From positions 124,001 through 188,000 of the forward strand of contig NZ_JNXT01000017.1 of NCBI RefSeq assembly GCF_000716675.1: DNA of 64,000 bases, written 5' to 3'. The notes beneath the pieces were generated by a model. It searched no databases. It was not told where the DNA came from and saw only the letters and a list, made by a program, of their open reading frames with translations. The DNA is from Streptomyces alboflavus (lineage in GTDB: Bacteria; Actinomycetota; Actinomycetes; Streptomycetales; Streptomycetaceae). The position numbers were made by a program, and so were the translations under genes. This document shows, one piece after another, positions 32,776 through 40,547 of the stretch (positions within the stretch are counted from its first letter, which is position 1; each line of letters opens with the position of its first letter).

Positions 32776-32810
32776 CCCCGGTTTCGCTAACCGGGGATCC
32801 GGTGCTATAA
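32776..32810 (-). promoter_or_regulatory. Palindromic promoter/operator B
   Basis: CCCCGG-(N9)-CCGGGG at 32776-32796, reading CCCCGGTT-AGCGA-AACCGGGG on the minus strand, preceded by TTATAG (minus-strand hexamer at about 32804-32810). Upstream bases GCGATGCG resemble GCGACGCG of copy D. It heads the minus operon DUF4913-RelE-... . Confidence 0.7.
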
Positions 32811-32879
32811 CGCATCGCGCGGCACGGGGAAAGGCGAACCAGAAGTCCGCTCTTGCCCCGTGCCGACATCGGGAAGTCC

Positions 32880-33635
32880 CTAGGCAGACAGGACGAAGTC
32901 GTCCTGGGACAAGGTCTGTTGCACGGTCACGGTCAGCCGGTCTGCGGCCACCTCGGCGTACTCGCGGGTCTTCTCCACCCCGATGAACGAGCGCCCCTCC
33001 AGCAGGGCCGCAACGCCGGTGGACCCGGATCCGGCGGTGAAGTCCAGCACGGTGCCCTGCTCGGGGCAGATCTTCACCAGCTCGCGCATCACCTCCACCG
33101 GCTTCTGCGTGATGTGCTGGCGGTTCTTGCCCGAGGGCTGCGATGCGGAGTAGAGGCCGGGCAGATAGACCGGGTTCCGGGAGCCGTCGATGGCGCCCTT
33201 CGAGCCCCAGATGATGAACTCGCAGTTCTGGGTGAAGCGGCCCTTCTGCGGCCTGGCCTGCGGTTTGTGCCAGGCCAGCACGCCGCGCCACAGCCAGCCG
33301 GCGGCCTGCAGGGCGTCCGTCGTCGTCGGCATCTGGCGCCAGTCGGTGAACAGCAGCGCGGTCCCGCCGGGCTTGGTCAGCCGGTGCGCCTCGGTCATGA
33401 TCTGGGTGAGCCAGAAGCCGTAGCTGCGCTGATCCATGTTCTCGCCGGTGAAGTCCGGCAGTGCGTGCTGCGCGTCGGCGGAGGTGTACTTCTGCTTCGC
33501 GCTGCGGCTGGTGCGCTCCTTGGCTGTCCGGCCGCCGCTGTTGTACGGCGGGTCGGTGATGACGGAGTCCACGCAGTGGTCCGGAAGCTCGGCAAGGACG
33601 CTCAGCGCGTCGCCCTGATGCAGGGAAAAAGGCAA
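32880..33635 (-). CDS. DNA methyltransferase (beta-class, TDPPY)
   Basis: About 251 residues. Motif IV is TDPPYNSGG near the N-terminus; motif I, DFTAGSGSTGVAALLEGR, is near the C-terminus, so the order is beta-class, usually N6-adenine or N4-cytosine methylation. ITQKPVEVM precedes motif I as in this family. The start at TTG 33635 is chosen: GGGG lies upstream and the protein then begins LPFSLHQGDALSVLAEL, the usual family N-terminus; the frame extends to 33764 without coding character. No cognate restriction enzyme is adjacent, so it probably protects or epigenetically marks the element. Confidence 0.78.
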   Translation of the reverse strand: MPFSLHQGDALSVLAELPDHCVDSVITDPPYNSGGRTAKERTSRSAKQKYTSADAQHALPDFTGENMDQRSYGFWLTQIMTEAHRLTKPGGTALLFTDWRQMPTTTDALQAAGWLWRGVLAWHKPQARPQKGRFTQNCEFIIWGSKGAIDGSRNPVYLPGLYSASQPSGKNRQHITQKPVEVMRELVKICPEQGTVLDFTAGSGSTGVAALLEGRSFIGVEKTREYAEVAADRLTVTVQQTLSQDDFVLSA

Positions 33636-34011
33636 AGGGATACCCCAATTCGGGTCGATGACAGGTAGGTAGAACGCTCCGACGCTCAGGCAGAACCCCA
33701 CGGGCCGAGACCGGGCATGAAGATGCCCGGGGCCCGTGATGCGGGTGCGAGGGGGAGGAGTCATCAATGTAGGGCACGATTCCCGGTGGAGCGGTGTCGC
33801 TGGGCGAAATTCCTGCGGAATTGTTTTCTGACTGAGTGTTATGCCGCCGACCGGGGATCCGCGCTTAGTGTTTTAGAGCCCGGCAGATCCCGCCGACGGC
33901 TCCCCACTCCGCCCGCCCTCACGAACCGAGGACCGCCATGCCTGGCCACACCTGAACCTGACCGACGCACGCAGAAGCGAGGTGCAACTCGCCGCGTGCG
34001 TCGGGGCCCCG
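33636..34011 (+). promoter_or_regulatory. Gap ahead of the secretion operon with a half operator site
   Basis: No gene is supported here. It contains a TTATGC hexamer (about 33839-33844) followed by ACCGGGGATCC (about 33853-33863), matching one arm of the four palindromes in the same position relative to a -10-like hexamer. GTGCAACTC (about 33983) recalls the same block upstream of copy 1 of the shared leader. Likely holds the promoter of the secretion operon; unproven. Confidence 0.4.
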
Positions 34012-34072
34012 ATTTACCCACCACCGGCCACCGCGACCTTTCCCAAGCACGCCCGAGCGGCCGGAACTTCAC
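34012..34072 (+). promoter_or_regulatory. Shared leader element, copy 2 (upstream of secretion operon)
   Basis: GATTTACCCACC (34012-34023), CACCGCG, TTCCCAAGCACGCCC, GAGCGGC and ACTTCA occur in the same order as at 5113-5176. It ends shortly before a ribosome site and a small leader ORF, as in copy 1. Both the replication and secretion operons therefore share this unit. Confidence 0.5.
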
Positions 34073-34089
34073 CCCTCAAGGACGCCCTT

Positions 34090-34149
34090 GTGACAACTCC
34101 CTACCCTCCCCTGCCTGAAACCCCGCCGCCGGCAGGCGTGCCGGATTGA
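34090..34149 (+). CDS. Leader peptide ORF coupled to the transglycosylase gene
   Basis: 19 residues from GTG 34090, seven bases after AAGGA; reads VTTPYPPLPETPPPAGVPD and its TGA overlaps the TTG of the next gene (TTGA). The arrangement mirrors the 42-residue ORF before the initiator gene. Probably serves coupling of translation. Confidence 0.4.
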   Translation: MTTPYPPLPETPPPAGVPD

Positions 34150-35282
34150 AGGCGATAGCCGCCGGCATCGGCGTCGTCTTCCTCTCCCCCCTGCTCCTCG
34201 CGGGCACGGCCATGACGGTGGCCGCCGCCTCCAGCGAAGCCGCCGAAACCACCAGCTCGTTCAGCGGCTGCCTGCATGACGTCGACACGGACGCCGTCAC
34301 CAAGCAGGTGACCAAGATCCTCGACGGTGCGTCCGCGAAGGACGTGAAGGTCGAGGGCCTGTCCCTGCCCGCCGAGCAGGTCCCCAACGCCCAGACCATC
34401 GTCGCCACCGGCCTCTCGCTGGAGGTACCCAAGCGCGGGCAGATCGTCGCGCTCGCCACCGCTATGCAGGAATCACGGCTGCGCAACCTCGGCTCCGGCG
34501 ACCGCGACTCGCTGGGTCTGTTCCAGCAGCGACCCAGCCAGGGCTGGGGCACCGCCCAGCAGATCCGCGACCCGGTGTACGCCTCGGAGCGGTTCTACAA
34601 GGCGCTGCTGAAGGTCAAGGGCTGGGAACAGATGACCGTCACGCAGGCCGCCCAGGCCGTGCAGAAGTCGGGCTTCCCGGACGCGTACGCGCAGTGGGAA
34701 CCGCTGGCCACTGCCCTGCAGAAGGCCATCGCGAAGACCTTCCCCGGTGGCGACAAGGACAAGCCCGCCAAGGGCGGCGACAAGTCCAAGGACACCGACT
34801 CCCCGGCTTCCGGATGCGGTCCGGCCGAGGACGGCTCCTCCTACGGGCGCATTCCCGAGGGCAGTGTGCCCAAGGGCTACACCATCCCCAAGGACGCCGA
34901 CCCCAAGGCGCGTAGGGCCATCGACTGGGCGATGCACCAGCTCGGCACGATGTACCAGTGGGGCGGCAGCTGTACGGCTGCGCACGGCCCTGACCCGATG
35001 GGCCGCTGCGACTGCAGCTCGCTCATGCAGCAGGCGTACGCCAAGGCCGGGATCAAGCTCACCCGCACCACGTACACCCAGGTCAACGAGGGCAAGGCCG
35101 TCTCGCCCGACAAGCTGCAGCCCGGCGACCTGATCTTCAGCCGCGGCACGGCCCAACGCCCGGAGCACGTCGGCATGTTCATGGGTGCGGGCCTCGTGAT
35201 CGAGGCCCCAAAGACTGGCAAACCGGTACGGATCACGCCTCTGAAGGACTGGGCGATTCTCGCCGTCCGCCGCGTCCTCTGA
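34146..35282 (+). CDS. VirB1-like lytic transglycosylase fused to NlpC/P60 peptidase
   Basis: 378 residues. An N-terminal hydrophobic segment (IAAGIGVVFLSPLLLAGTAM) anchors it. Domain 1 (about residues 75-180): ALATAMQESRLRNLGSGDRDSLGLFQQRPSQGWG, a lysozyme-like transglycosylase with its Glu. Domain 2 (about 255-378): NlpC/P60 with CDCSSLMQQAYAKAG (Cys nucleophile) and EHVGMFMG (His). It cuts glycan and peptide bonds to let the channel pass the wall. TTG 34146 overlaps the leader stop. First structural gene of the secretion operon. Confidence 0.84.
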   Translation: MKAIAAGIGVVFLSPLLLAGTAMTVAAASSEAAETTSSFSGCLHDVDTDAVTKQVTKILDGASAKDVKVEGLSLPAEQVPNAQTIVATGLSLEVPKRGQIVALATAMQESRLRNLGSGDRDSLGLFQQRPSQGWGTAQQIRDPVYASERFYKALLKVKGWEQMTVTQAAQAVQKSGFPDAYAQWEPLATALQKAIAKTFPGGDKDKPAKGGDKSKDTDSPASGCGPAEDGSSYGRIPEGSVPKGYTIPKDADPKARRAIDWAMHQLGTMYQWGGSCTAAHGPDPMGRCDCSSLMQQAYAKAGIKLTRTTYTQVNEGKAVSPDKLQPGDLIFSRGTAQRPEHVGMFMGAGLVIEAPKTGKPVRITPLKDWAILAVRRVL

Positions 35283-35422
35283 CGCCGCCTGCCGCCCGAC
35301 TCCCCGCACCACGCGGACCGGGCCGGCCCCTTCTCGGCGCCGCTCGCGCCATCCCCCTTCACCTCGTCCCCCCTGTCGCCGGCCGCAGTCGGCCTGCGCA
35401 CGCAAGGAGTCCCGCCACACCC

Positions 35423-35737
35423 ATGCCCATACCACTCGCAGACCGCGTCATCCAGCTCGCCTACGACCCAGGCGTCTCCCCCAAGGGCGGCGGCCTGCCC
35501 GGCCTGGCCGTCCTGAAGAACGTCGTCAACAGCATCAACCTCTTCGGCATCGTCGCCGTGGTCGGGGCCTTGGCCGTCTCGCTCGGTGTGTGGGCCTGGG
35601 GCCACCACACCGGCGGCCACCAGGCCGAGGCCAACGGCAAGAAGGGCGCCATCGTCGCCGCCGGCGCCGCGCTCGGCCTCGGCGCCGCCAACGGCATCGT
35701 CGCGTTCTTCAGCGCCCTGGGGTCGCAGGTCCACTGA
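35423..35737 (+). CDS. DUF6112-type small membrane protein (pilin/VirB2-like)
   Basis: 104 residues with two hydrophobic segments (LFGIVAVVGALAVSLGVWAWG and GAIVAAGAALGLGAANGIVAFFSAL) separated by a His/Gly/Lys loop. Size and topology suit the VirB2/TrbC-like subunits of actinobacterial type IV systems, where DUF6112 proteins occur in this position. Start ATG 35423; stop overlaps the next gene as TGATG. Confidence 0.68.
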   Translation: MPIPLADRVIQLAYDPGVSPKGGGLPGLAVLKNVVNSINLFGIVAVVGALAVSLGVWAWGHHTGGHQAEANGKKGAIVAAGAALGLGAANGIVAFFSALGSQVH

Positions 35738-36417
35738 TGAAACGTTCCCTCTCTCTGTCCTCCTACGGCGTCGGCTGGTCGGCCAACCGCCGCATCGCCA
35801 TCGTCGCGATCATCCTCACCGCCCTGCTGGCCCTGGCTGCCGCCGTCGCGTTTTTCACCGGCCGCGACAACGGCGGTCACTCCGACTCCGGCTCACCGTC
35901 CGCCGCCGACAGCACCGCGCCCTCCGAGAAGGCGCCGAAGCCGGGCACCGGCACCGGATCGGTACCCAAGCCGCCGCAGATCGCCGAGCCGGTCGCCTTC
36001 GCCAAGGCCGCCGCCCAGATGCTGTGGACCTACGACACCCGGGACACCACCCGGGACCAGCAACTGGCTGGCATGCGCGCGTGGATGACGAAGGAGACCA
36101 AGTACGCCGACTGGTCCTCGGTGAACGCGCAGGTGCCGGATCCGACCCTGTGGTCGCGCATGGCCGACAACGACCAGCACGCCACCGCGAAGATCACCGA
36201 AGGCCACTACCCGGGCGCGTTCAAGCAGGCCCTGGCCGACGATCCGTCCGCGATCACCGAGGCGTACGTCTACGTCGTCACTGTCAACGGCAAGCAGGAG
36301 ATCGCCTGGAAGAAGGGCGGCGGCGGAGCTGAGGAACGCGCCGTGACCCTGGCCGTTCAGTGCCACCCCGGCCACGACTGCACCCTGGCCGCCATCGCCC
36401 CGAACGTCACGCAGTGA
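35737..36417 (+). CDS. VirB8-like transfer protein
   Basis: 226 residues: short cytoplasmic N-terminus, one transmembrane helix (IAIVAIILTALLALAAAVAFF), a Ser/Pro linker, and an extracellular domain of about 150 residues (AFAKAAAQMLWTYDTRDTTRDQQLAGMRAWMTK...AYVYVVTVNGKQEIAW...VTLAVQC) with the mix of helix and curved strands of VirB8/TcpC NTF2-like domains. ATG 35737 overlaps the pilin-like gene's stop. Assignment by topology and place in operon. Confidence 0.62.
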   Translation: MKRSLSLSSYGVGWSANRRIAIVAIILTALLALAAAVAFFTGRDNGGHSDSGSPSAADSTAPSEKAPKPGTGTGSVPKPPQIAEPVAFAKAAAQMLWTYDTRDTTRDQQLAGMRAWMTKETKYADWSSVNAQVPDPTLWSRMADNDQHATAKITEGHYPGAFKQALADDPSAITEAYVYVVTVNGKQEIAWKKGGGGAEERAVTLAVQCHPGHDCTLAAIAPNVTQ

Positions 36418-36452
36418 CCCGCGCCTGACACAAGAAAGGAGGCCAACTCCCC

Positions 36453-37841
36453 GTGGGTTTCTGCAATCTCCCCCTCGCCGACAAGGTGTGCGGCATCGCC
36501 GGCGCCGCCAAGGGCGCCGTCGACTTCGCCAGCGATCCGGGCAAGGTCATCGGCGACTGGATGGCCAAATCCTCCGGCGAACTCGCCGCCGCCGCAGCCG
36601 ACCTGGCCGCCAAGGCCGTCAACGCCACCACCAAGGTCGACCTGAATGCGGGCTGGTTCCGCGACAACTACGAGATGCTGCTGCCGATCGGCCTGGTCAT
36701 CCTCGTCGCCACCTTCTGCGCCCAGCTGGTGCGGGCCGCGATGAAACGCGACGGCCAGGCCCTGAGCCAAGCATTCACCGGCACAGCTTCCGGCGTGATC
36801 TTCGCCTTCAGCGCCATCGCCCTGACCACCGTCGCGATCGAAGTCGTCGACGCCCTGTCGGACGGGCTGTTCAAGGCATCCAACCTGTCGATCGAATCGG
36901 CCGTGCGGCGCATCGTGAAGGTCTCCCAGATCCCGGCGCTCGCCGGATTGGGCTGGCTCGTCGCGGTCTTCGCCGCCATCGGCGCCGCCATCGGAGCGTT
37001 CCTCTACTGGTGCGTGATGATGGTCCGCAAGGTCGGTATTTTGGTGATGGTGACCTTGGCGGTCTTCGCCGGTGCCGGCGGCGGCTGGGAAGTCGCCCGC
37101 CGCTGGCGCCGCGGCTGGATCGAAGCCACCGCCACCCTCGTCGTCAGCAAGCTCCTGATGACCGTGATCTTCGTGCTCGGCATCGCCGCCATGGGCAAGA
37201 CCGAGGCCAAGGACGGCCTCGGCGCGCTCGCCGACGTCATGTCCGGCATCGTGATCATGGTGCTGGTGCTGCTGTGCCCGTACGCGACCTTCAAGTTCGT
37301 GCACTGGGCCGCAGAAGGCACTGACGGAGAATCGATACACCGAGCCGGTGGTGCCGGAGCCCAGCTCGCCAAGCAGCACACCGAGCGCGCAGGCCGCAAG
37401 GCCGCCGCGATGGCGGCCACCGCCGGAACCGGCGGCGCGGCAGCCGGAGCGGGCGCCGCCCCGCAGGGACCTGACTCGGTGCCCGGCGGCGGCTTCCCCG
37501 GCGACATCGCCGCCAACCCCACCGGCGGCAGCGGCCAGGAATCCGGCAACTCCGGTGGTTCCTCCGGCGGCCAGGGCATGAAGGACGGGCTGGAGAAGGC
37601 CGTCCAGCCTCCGCCCACACGCCCCAGCGATGACACCAGCGGCCAGTTCGGCGGCGGTCCCGGCCAGGGCGGACCCGGCTCAGGCTCGGGCTCCCCGTCC
37701 GGCGGCGGGTTCCTGTCCAACCCGGCGGGCTCGTCCACGCCTCCGCCGCAGGGCGCACCCCCGGCCCCGAACTCCGCTTCCTCATCCGGTGCCAGCGGCG
37801 CCGGCGCACCGCCTCCGCCGCCTCCGCCCACCGGCATCTGA
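36453..37841 (+). CDS. VirB6/TrbL-like polytopic channel protein
   Basis: 462 residues. Residues 1-60 are soluble with two cysteines; then six to seven transmembrane helices (LLPIGLVILVATFCAQLVRAAM; ALAGLGWLVAVFAAIGAAIGAFLYWCVMMV; VMVTLAVFAGAGGGW; LLMTVIFVLGIAAM; MVLVLLCPYATFKFV). The last 150 residues are Gly/Pro-rich, ending with seven prolines. GTG 36453 follows AAGGAGG. Forms the inner-membrane pore of the mating channel. Confidence 0.72.
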   Translation: MGFCNLPLADKVCGIAGAAKGAVDFASDPGKVIGDWMAKSSGELAAAAADLAAKAVNATTKVDLNAGWFRDNYEMLLPIGLVILVATFCAQLVRAAMKRDGQALSQAFTGTASGVIFAFSAIALTTVAIEVVDALSDGLFKASNLSIESAVRRIVKVSQIPALAGLGWLVAVFAAIGAAIGAFLYWCVMMVRKVGILVMVTLAVFAGAGGGWEVARRWRRGWIEATATLVVSKLLMTVIFVLGIAAMGKTEAKDGLGALADVMSGIVIMVLVLLCPYATFKFVHWAAEGTDGESIHRAGGAGAQLAKQHTERAGRKAAAMAATAGTGGAAAGAGAAPQGPDSVPGGGFPGDIAANPTGGSGQESGNSGGSSGGQGMKDGLEKAVQPPPTRPSDDTSGQFGGGPGQGGPGSGSGSPSGGGFLSNPAGSSTPPPQGAPPAPNSASSSGASGAGAPPPPPPPTGI

Positions 37842-37924
37842 CCCCGCCCCTCACCCCGGAGCGGCACGCACCACGCCCCCGTGTGTGCCGCTCCGGCCCC
37901 GCCCGCGCACCACCGGAACGGCCC

Positions 37925-39397
37925 TTGTCTGAACTCTCGATCACCCCCCTCACGGTCAAATTCCCCCACAGGTCGAAGCGCGGCATCCTGCTCGGCCTCA
38001 CCCTTCCCCAACTGGTCCTGGTCTCCTCGGCGTTGGCGCTGCTGCTGGTCACCGTCGTCAGCACCGGACTCCTCGGCGCGATCGTGCTCGCCCCGCTGTG
38101 GGCCGCGGTCGCCGCGCTGGTCGCCATCCGCCGCAACGGCCGCTCCCTGATCGACTGGGCGCCGATCGTCGTCCGCTTCGCCCGGCGCCGGCGCAGCGGG
38201 CAGACCCTGTGGCTGGCCCGGCCGGTCACCCGCCCCCGCCACGACGGCACCCTCCACCTGCCCGGCACCGCCGCCTCCCTGCGCGTCGTCACGCCCTCGG
38301 ACTCGGCCAACGGCGCCGCCGCGGTGCACGACCCGCACAGCCAGACGCTGACCGCCGTCGCCCGCGTCTCCAGCAGAGCCTTCGCCCTGCTCGACCCCGC
38401 CACGCAGAACCACAACGTGTCCGGGTGGGGACGCGCCCTGGCAGGCATCGCGCGGACCGGGCATGTCGCCTCCGTGCAGGTCCTGGAGCGCACCGTGCCC
38501 GACAGCGGCGACACCCTCGCCCGCCACTGGGCCCAGCAGGGACGCCCCGAGACCCCGGTCGCCGGGCAGGTGTACTCCGACCTGGTCGCCTCCGCCGGAC
38601 CGGCCGCGGCCCCGCACGAGGCGTACCTGGCGATCTCCCTGGACCTCAAGGCCGCCAAGCGCCTGATCAGTCAGGCAGGCGGAGGTTTCCCCGGCGCGTT
38701 CACGGTGATGGAGCAGACCACCAGCGCTATCGCCCAGGCCGCCCGCAGCGCGGGCCTGATGGTGACCGGCTGGCTGACCGCCCGCGAGATCGCCGCCGTC
38801 ATCCGCACCGCCTACGACCCCAAGGCGCTCTCCAACCTGCAGCAGTGGTCCGAGAGCGGGCGCGCCGAGGCCGACCCCGCTGCCGCCGGGCCCGTCGTCC
38901 AGGTCGAGGAGTACGACCGGGTGGCCACCGACTCCGCGCGGCACGCCACGTACTGGGTCGAGGACTGGCCGCGCACGGAGACCGGCGCCGGGTTCCTGCA
39001 CGGGCTGATGTTCACCGCCGGTGTGCGGCGCAGCCTGTCCCTTATATACGTGCCCCAGGGGCTCGAGTCCGCGATGCGCGACGTCCAGCGCAAGAAGGCC
39101 GCGATCATCTCGGATGCCGCCGAGCGCTCGCGGCGCGGCCAGGTCGACTCCGAGGCCGACAGCGTCGAGTACGCCGACGTCAAGACCCGCGAGCGGCAGC
39201 TGATCGCCGGACACGCGGACGTCGCCCTGACCGGCCTGCTCACCGTCTCGGCTGAGACCGACGCCCTGCTGGACGCCGCGTGCGCGCAGATCGAGACCGC
39301 CGCCGTCACCGCCCAGGTCGACCTGCGCCGCCTCTTCTACCAGCAGCCCGACGCCTTCACCCTCGGCGCGCTGCCCCTGGCCCGCACCGCCCTGTAA
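37925..39397 (+). CDS. PrgI/SCO6880-type protein (VirB3 plus VirB4 N-terminal part)
   Basis: 490 residues. N-terminal PrgI-like part: LTVKFPHRSKRGILLGLTLPQLVLVSSALALLLVTVVSTG with two membrane helices. It is followed by a long soluble region (HDPHSQTLTAVARVSSRAFALLD; EAYLAISLDLKAAKRL; AGFLHGLMFTAGVRRSLSLIYVP) matching the SCO6880 family, which resembles the N-terminal domain of VirB4. No Walker motif; the ATPase is in 40548-42062. TTG 37925 follows GGAACG. Confidence 0.74.
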   Translation: MSELSITPLTVKFPHRSKRGILLGLTLPQLVLVSSALALLLVTVVSTGLLGAIVLAPLWAAVAALVAIRRNGRSLIDWAPIVVRFARRRRSGQTLWLARPVTRPRHDGTLHLPGTAASLRVVTPSDSANGAAAVHDPHSQTLTAVARVSSRAFALLDPATQNHNVSGWGRALAGIARTGHVASVQVLERTVPDSGDTLARHWAQQGRPETPVAGQVYSDLVASAGPAAAPHEAYLAISLDLKAAKRLISQAGGGFPGAFTVMEQTTSAIAQAARSAGLMVTGWLTAREIAAVIRTAYDPKALSNLQQWSESGRAEADPAAAGPVVQVEEYDRVATDSARHATYWVEDWPRTETGAGFLHGLMFTAGVRRSLSLIYVPQGLESAMRDVQRKKAAIISDAAERSRRGQVDSEADSVEYADVKTRERQLIAGHADVALTGLLTVSAETDALLDAACAQIETAAVTAQVDLRRLFYQQPDAFTLGALPLARTAL

Positions 39398-39461
39398 TCC
39401 ACCTCGGCCCCACCCGATTGGGGCCCGTGCCCTGCCGCACCGGCAGGAAGGATCTTCCCCT

Positions 39462-39935
39462 TTGACCTCAGCCACCCCCGTCGGCGACGCGCACCCCTAT
39501 CTCCGGGCTGCCAGTGCCGGAGTGCGCCACCACACCCGCACCCTCACCGCCGAAACGGCCACCGCGCCGGTGCCCGCGGACCGCACCCACCTCGACGTCC
39601 TGCACGCGCACCTGATCGCCCTGCACCGCCTCGTCGACCAGCTCCAGGCAGCAACCCGGCCTCCGCACCCCGCGGCAGGACGGCAGCTGGCCACCGCCGG
39701 CACCCGGCTGTGGCAGGCCGGCGCCGCCCTCCACGACGCCTTCCACCTCCTGCCCGCCGTCCACGAGACGTCTGCGGACGAGGAGGAGTGCCGCCCCGAA
39801 CGGCTCCCCGAAGGCCCTCCGGTGCTGACCATCTGCCAGCGCCACCTCGCCGCCAGCCACCTCGTGCGCCGCACGACCACCCCCACCGACCTCAACAGCC
39901 CCCTGCACGGCCACAGCACCACCTGCGCCCTGTAA
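39462..39935 (+). CDS. Hypothetical protein in secretion operon
   Basis: 157 residues from TTG 39462, after AAGGATC. His/Ala-rich helical: HLDVLHAHLIALHRLVDQLQAATRPPH..., then LPAVHETSADEEECRPE, QRHLAASHLVRR and a C-terminal STTCAL. No membrane segment or known family. Sits between the two halves of the VirB4 system. Confidence 0.5.
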   Translation: MTSATPVGDAHPYLRAASAGVRHHTRTLTAETATAPVPADRTHLDVLHAHLIALHRLVDQLQAATRPPHPAAGRQLATAGTRLWQAGAALHDAFHLLPAVHETSADEEECRPERLPEGPPVLTICQRHLAASHLVRRTTTPTDLNSPLHGHSTTCAL

Positions 39936-39961
39936 CTCCCCTCCTGCGAAAGGCCCCTGAC

Positions 39962-40504
39962 TTGCGCACGCTCAAGCGCTCCACCTCCGCCGCCCTCGTC
40001 CTCGCCGCGCTCACCGGCACCGCGGCCCTGGCCATCGCCACCCCGGCATCCGCCGCCAGCTACCACTGCAAGACCAGCACCAAGTCCGTCGACGACGCCG
40101 CCTACGACGGCATATGGGCCGACAACTGGGACTTCACCGTCAAGCTGTGCTCCAAGCAGTCCGGCGACTACCTCTACAGCTACGCGTCCATCTCCTGGGA
40201 CGGCCCGGCGTACGGCCGGGTCGACGACTCGAGCATCTTCGACGGCGCGTACTTCAAGCTGCAGGCCAAGAAGTCCGTCTCGGGCACCGACCCGGTCCTC
40301 AAGTCAGCCAACTACTACGGCATCGAATCGCGGCTGGAAAACAGCGACTCCAACGCCAACTACAACAACCACTACACGACGCCCGTGATGAAGACGAAGG
40401 TCGGCGCGGCGCGTGTGCTCACGGACGGCGAGCTGCACCTGGACTGGAACAACGACGGCAACGGCTACGGGCGCCACCAGTTCACCGCCTCCCCGGTCGT
40501 GTGA
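39962..40504 (+). CDS. Small secreted protein
   Basis: 180 residues starting TTG 39962 after GAAAGG. A signal peptide (LRTLKRSTSAALVLAALTGTAALAIATPASA) precedes a beta-rich, Asn/Tyr-rich domain (NYYGIESRLENSDSNANYNNHYTTPVMKTKV) with two cysteines. Its place in the T4SS operon suggests it acts at the cell surface during mating; function unknown. Confidence 0.58.
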   Translation: MRTLKRSTSAALVLAALTGTAALAIATPASAASYHCKTSTKSVDDAAYDGIWADNWDFTVKLCSKQSGDYLYSYASISWDGPAYGRVDDSSIFDGAYFKLQAKKSVSGTDPVLKSANYYGIESRLENSDSNANYNNHYTTPVMKTKVGAARVLTDGELHLDWNNDGNGYGRHQFTASPVV

Positions 40505-40547
40505 TCGCCCGCCTCCCCGACCGCCGTCATCTGAAAGCCGCCCCGTC

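Noticed and set aside
33853..33863. Fifth complete copy of the palindrome before the secretion operon
   Set aside because: Only one arm (ACCGGGGAT) is present; recorded as a half-site, not as a full operator.
37004..39475. 823-codon minus-strand frame opposite the VirB6-like and SCO6880-like genes
   Set aside because: Antisense of a clear secretion operon; Gly/Arg-rich with no domain.
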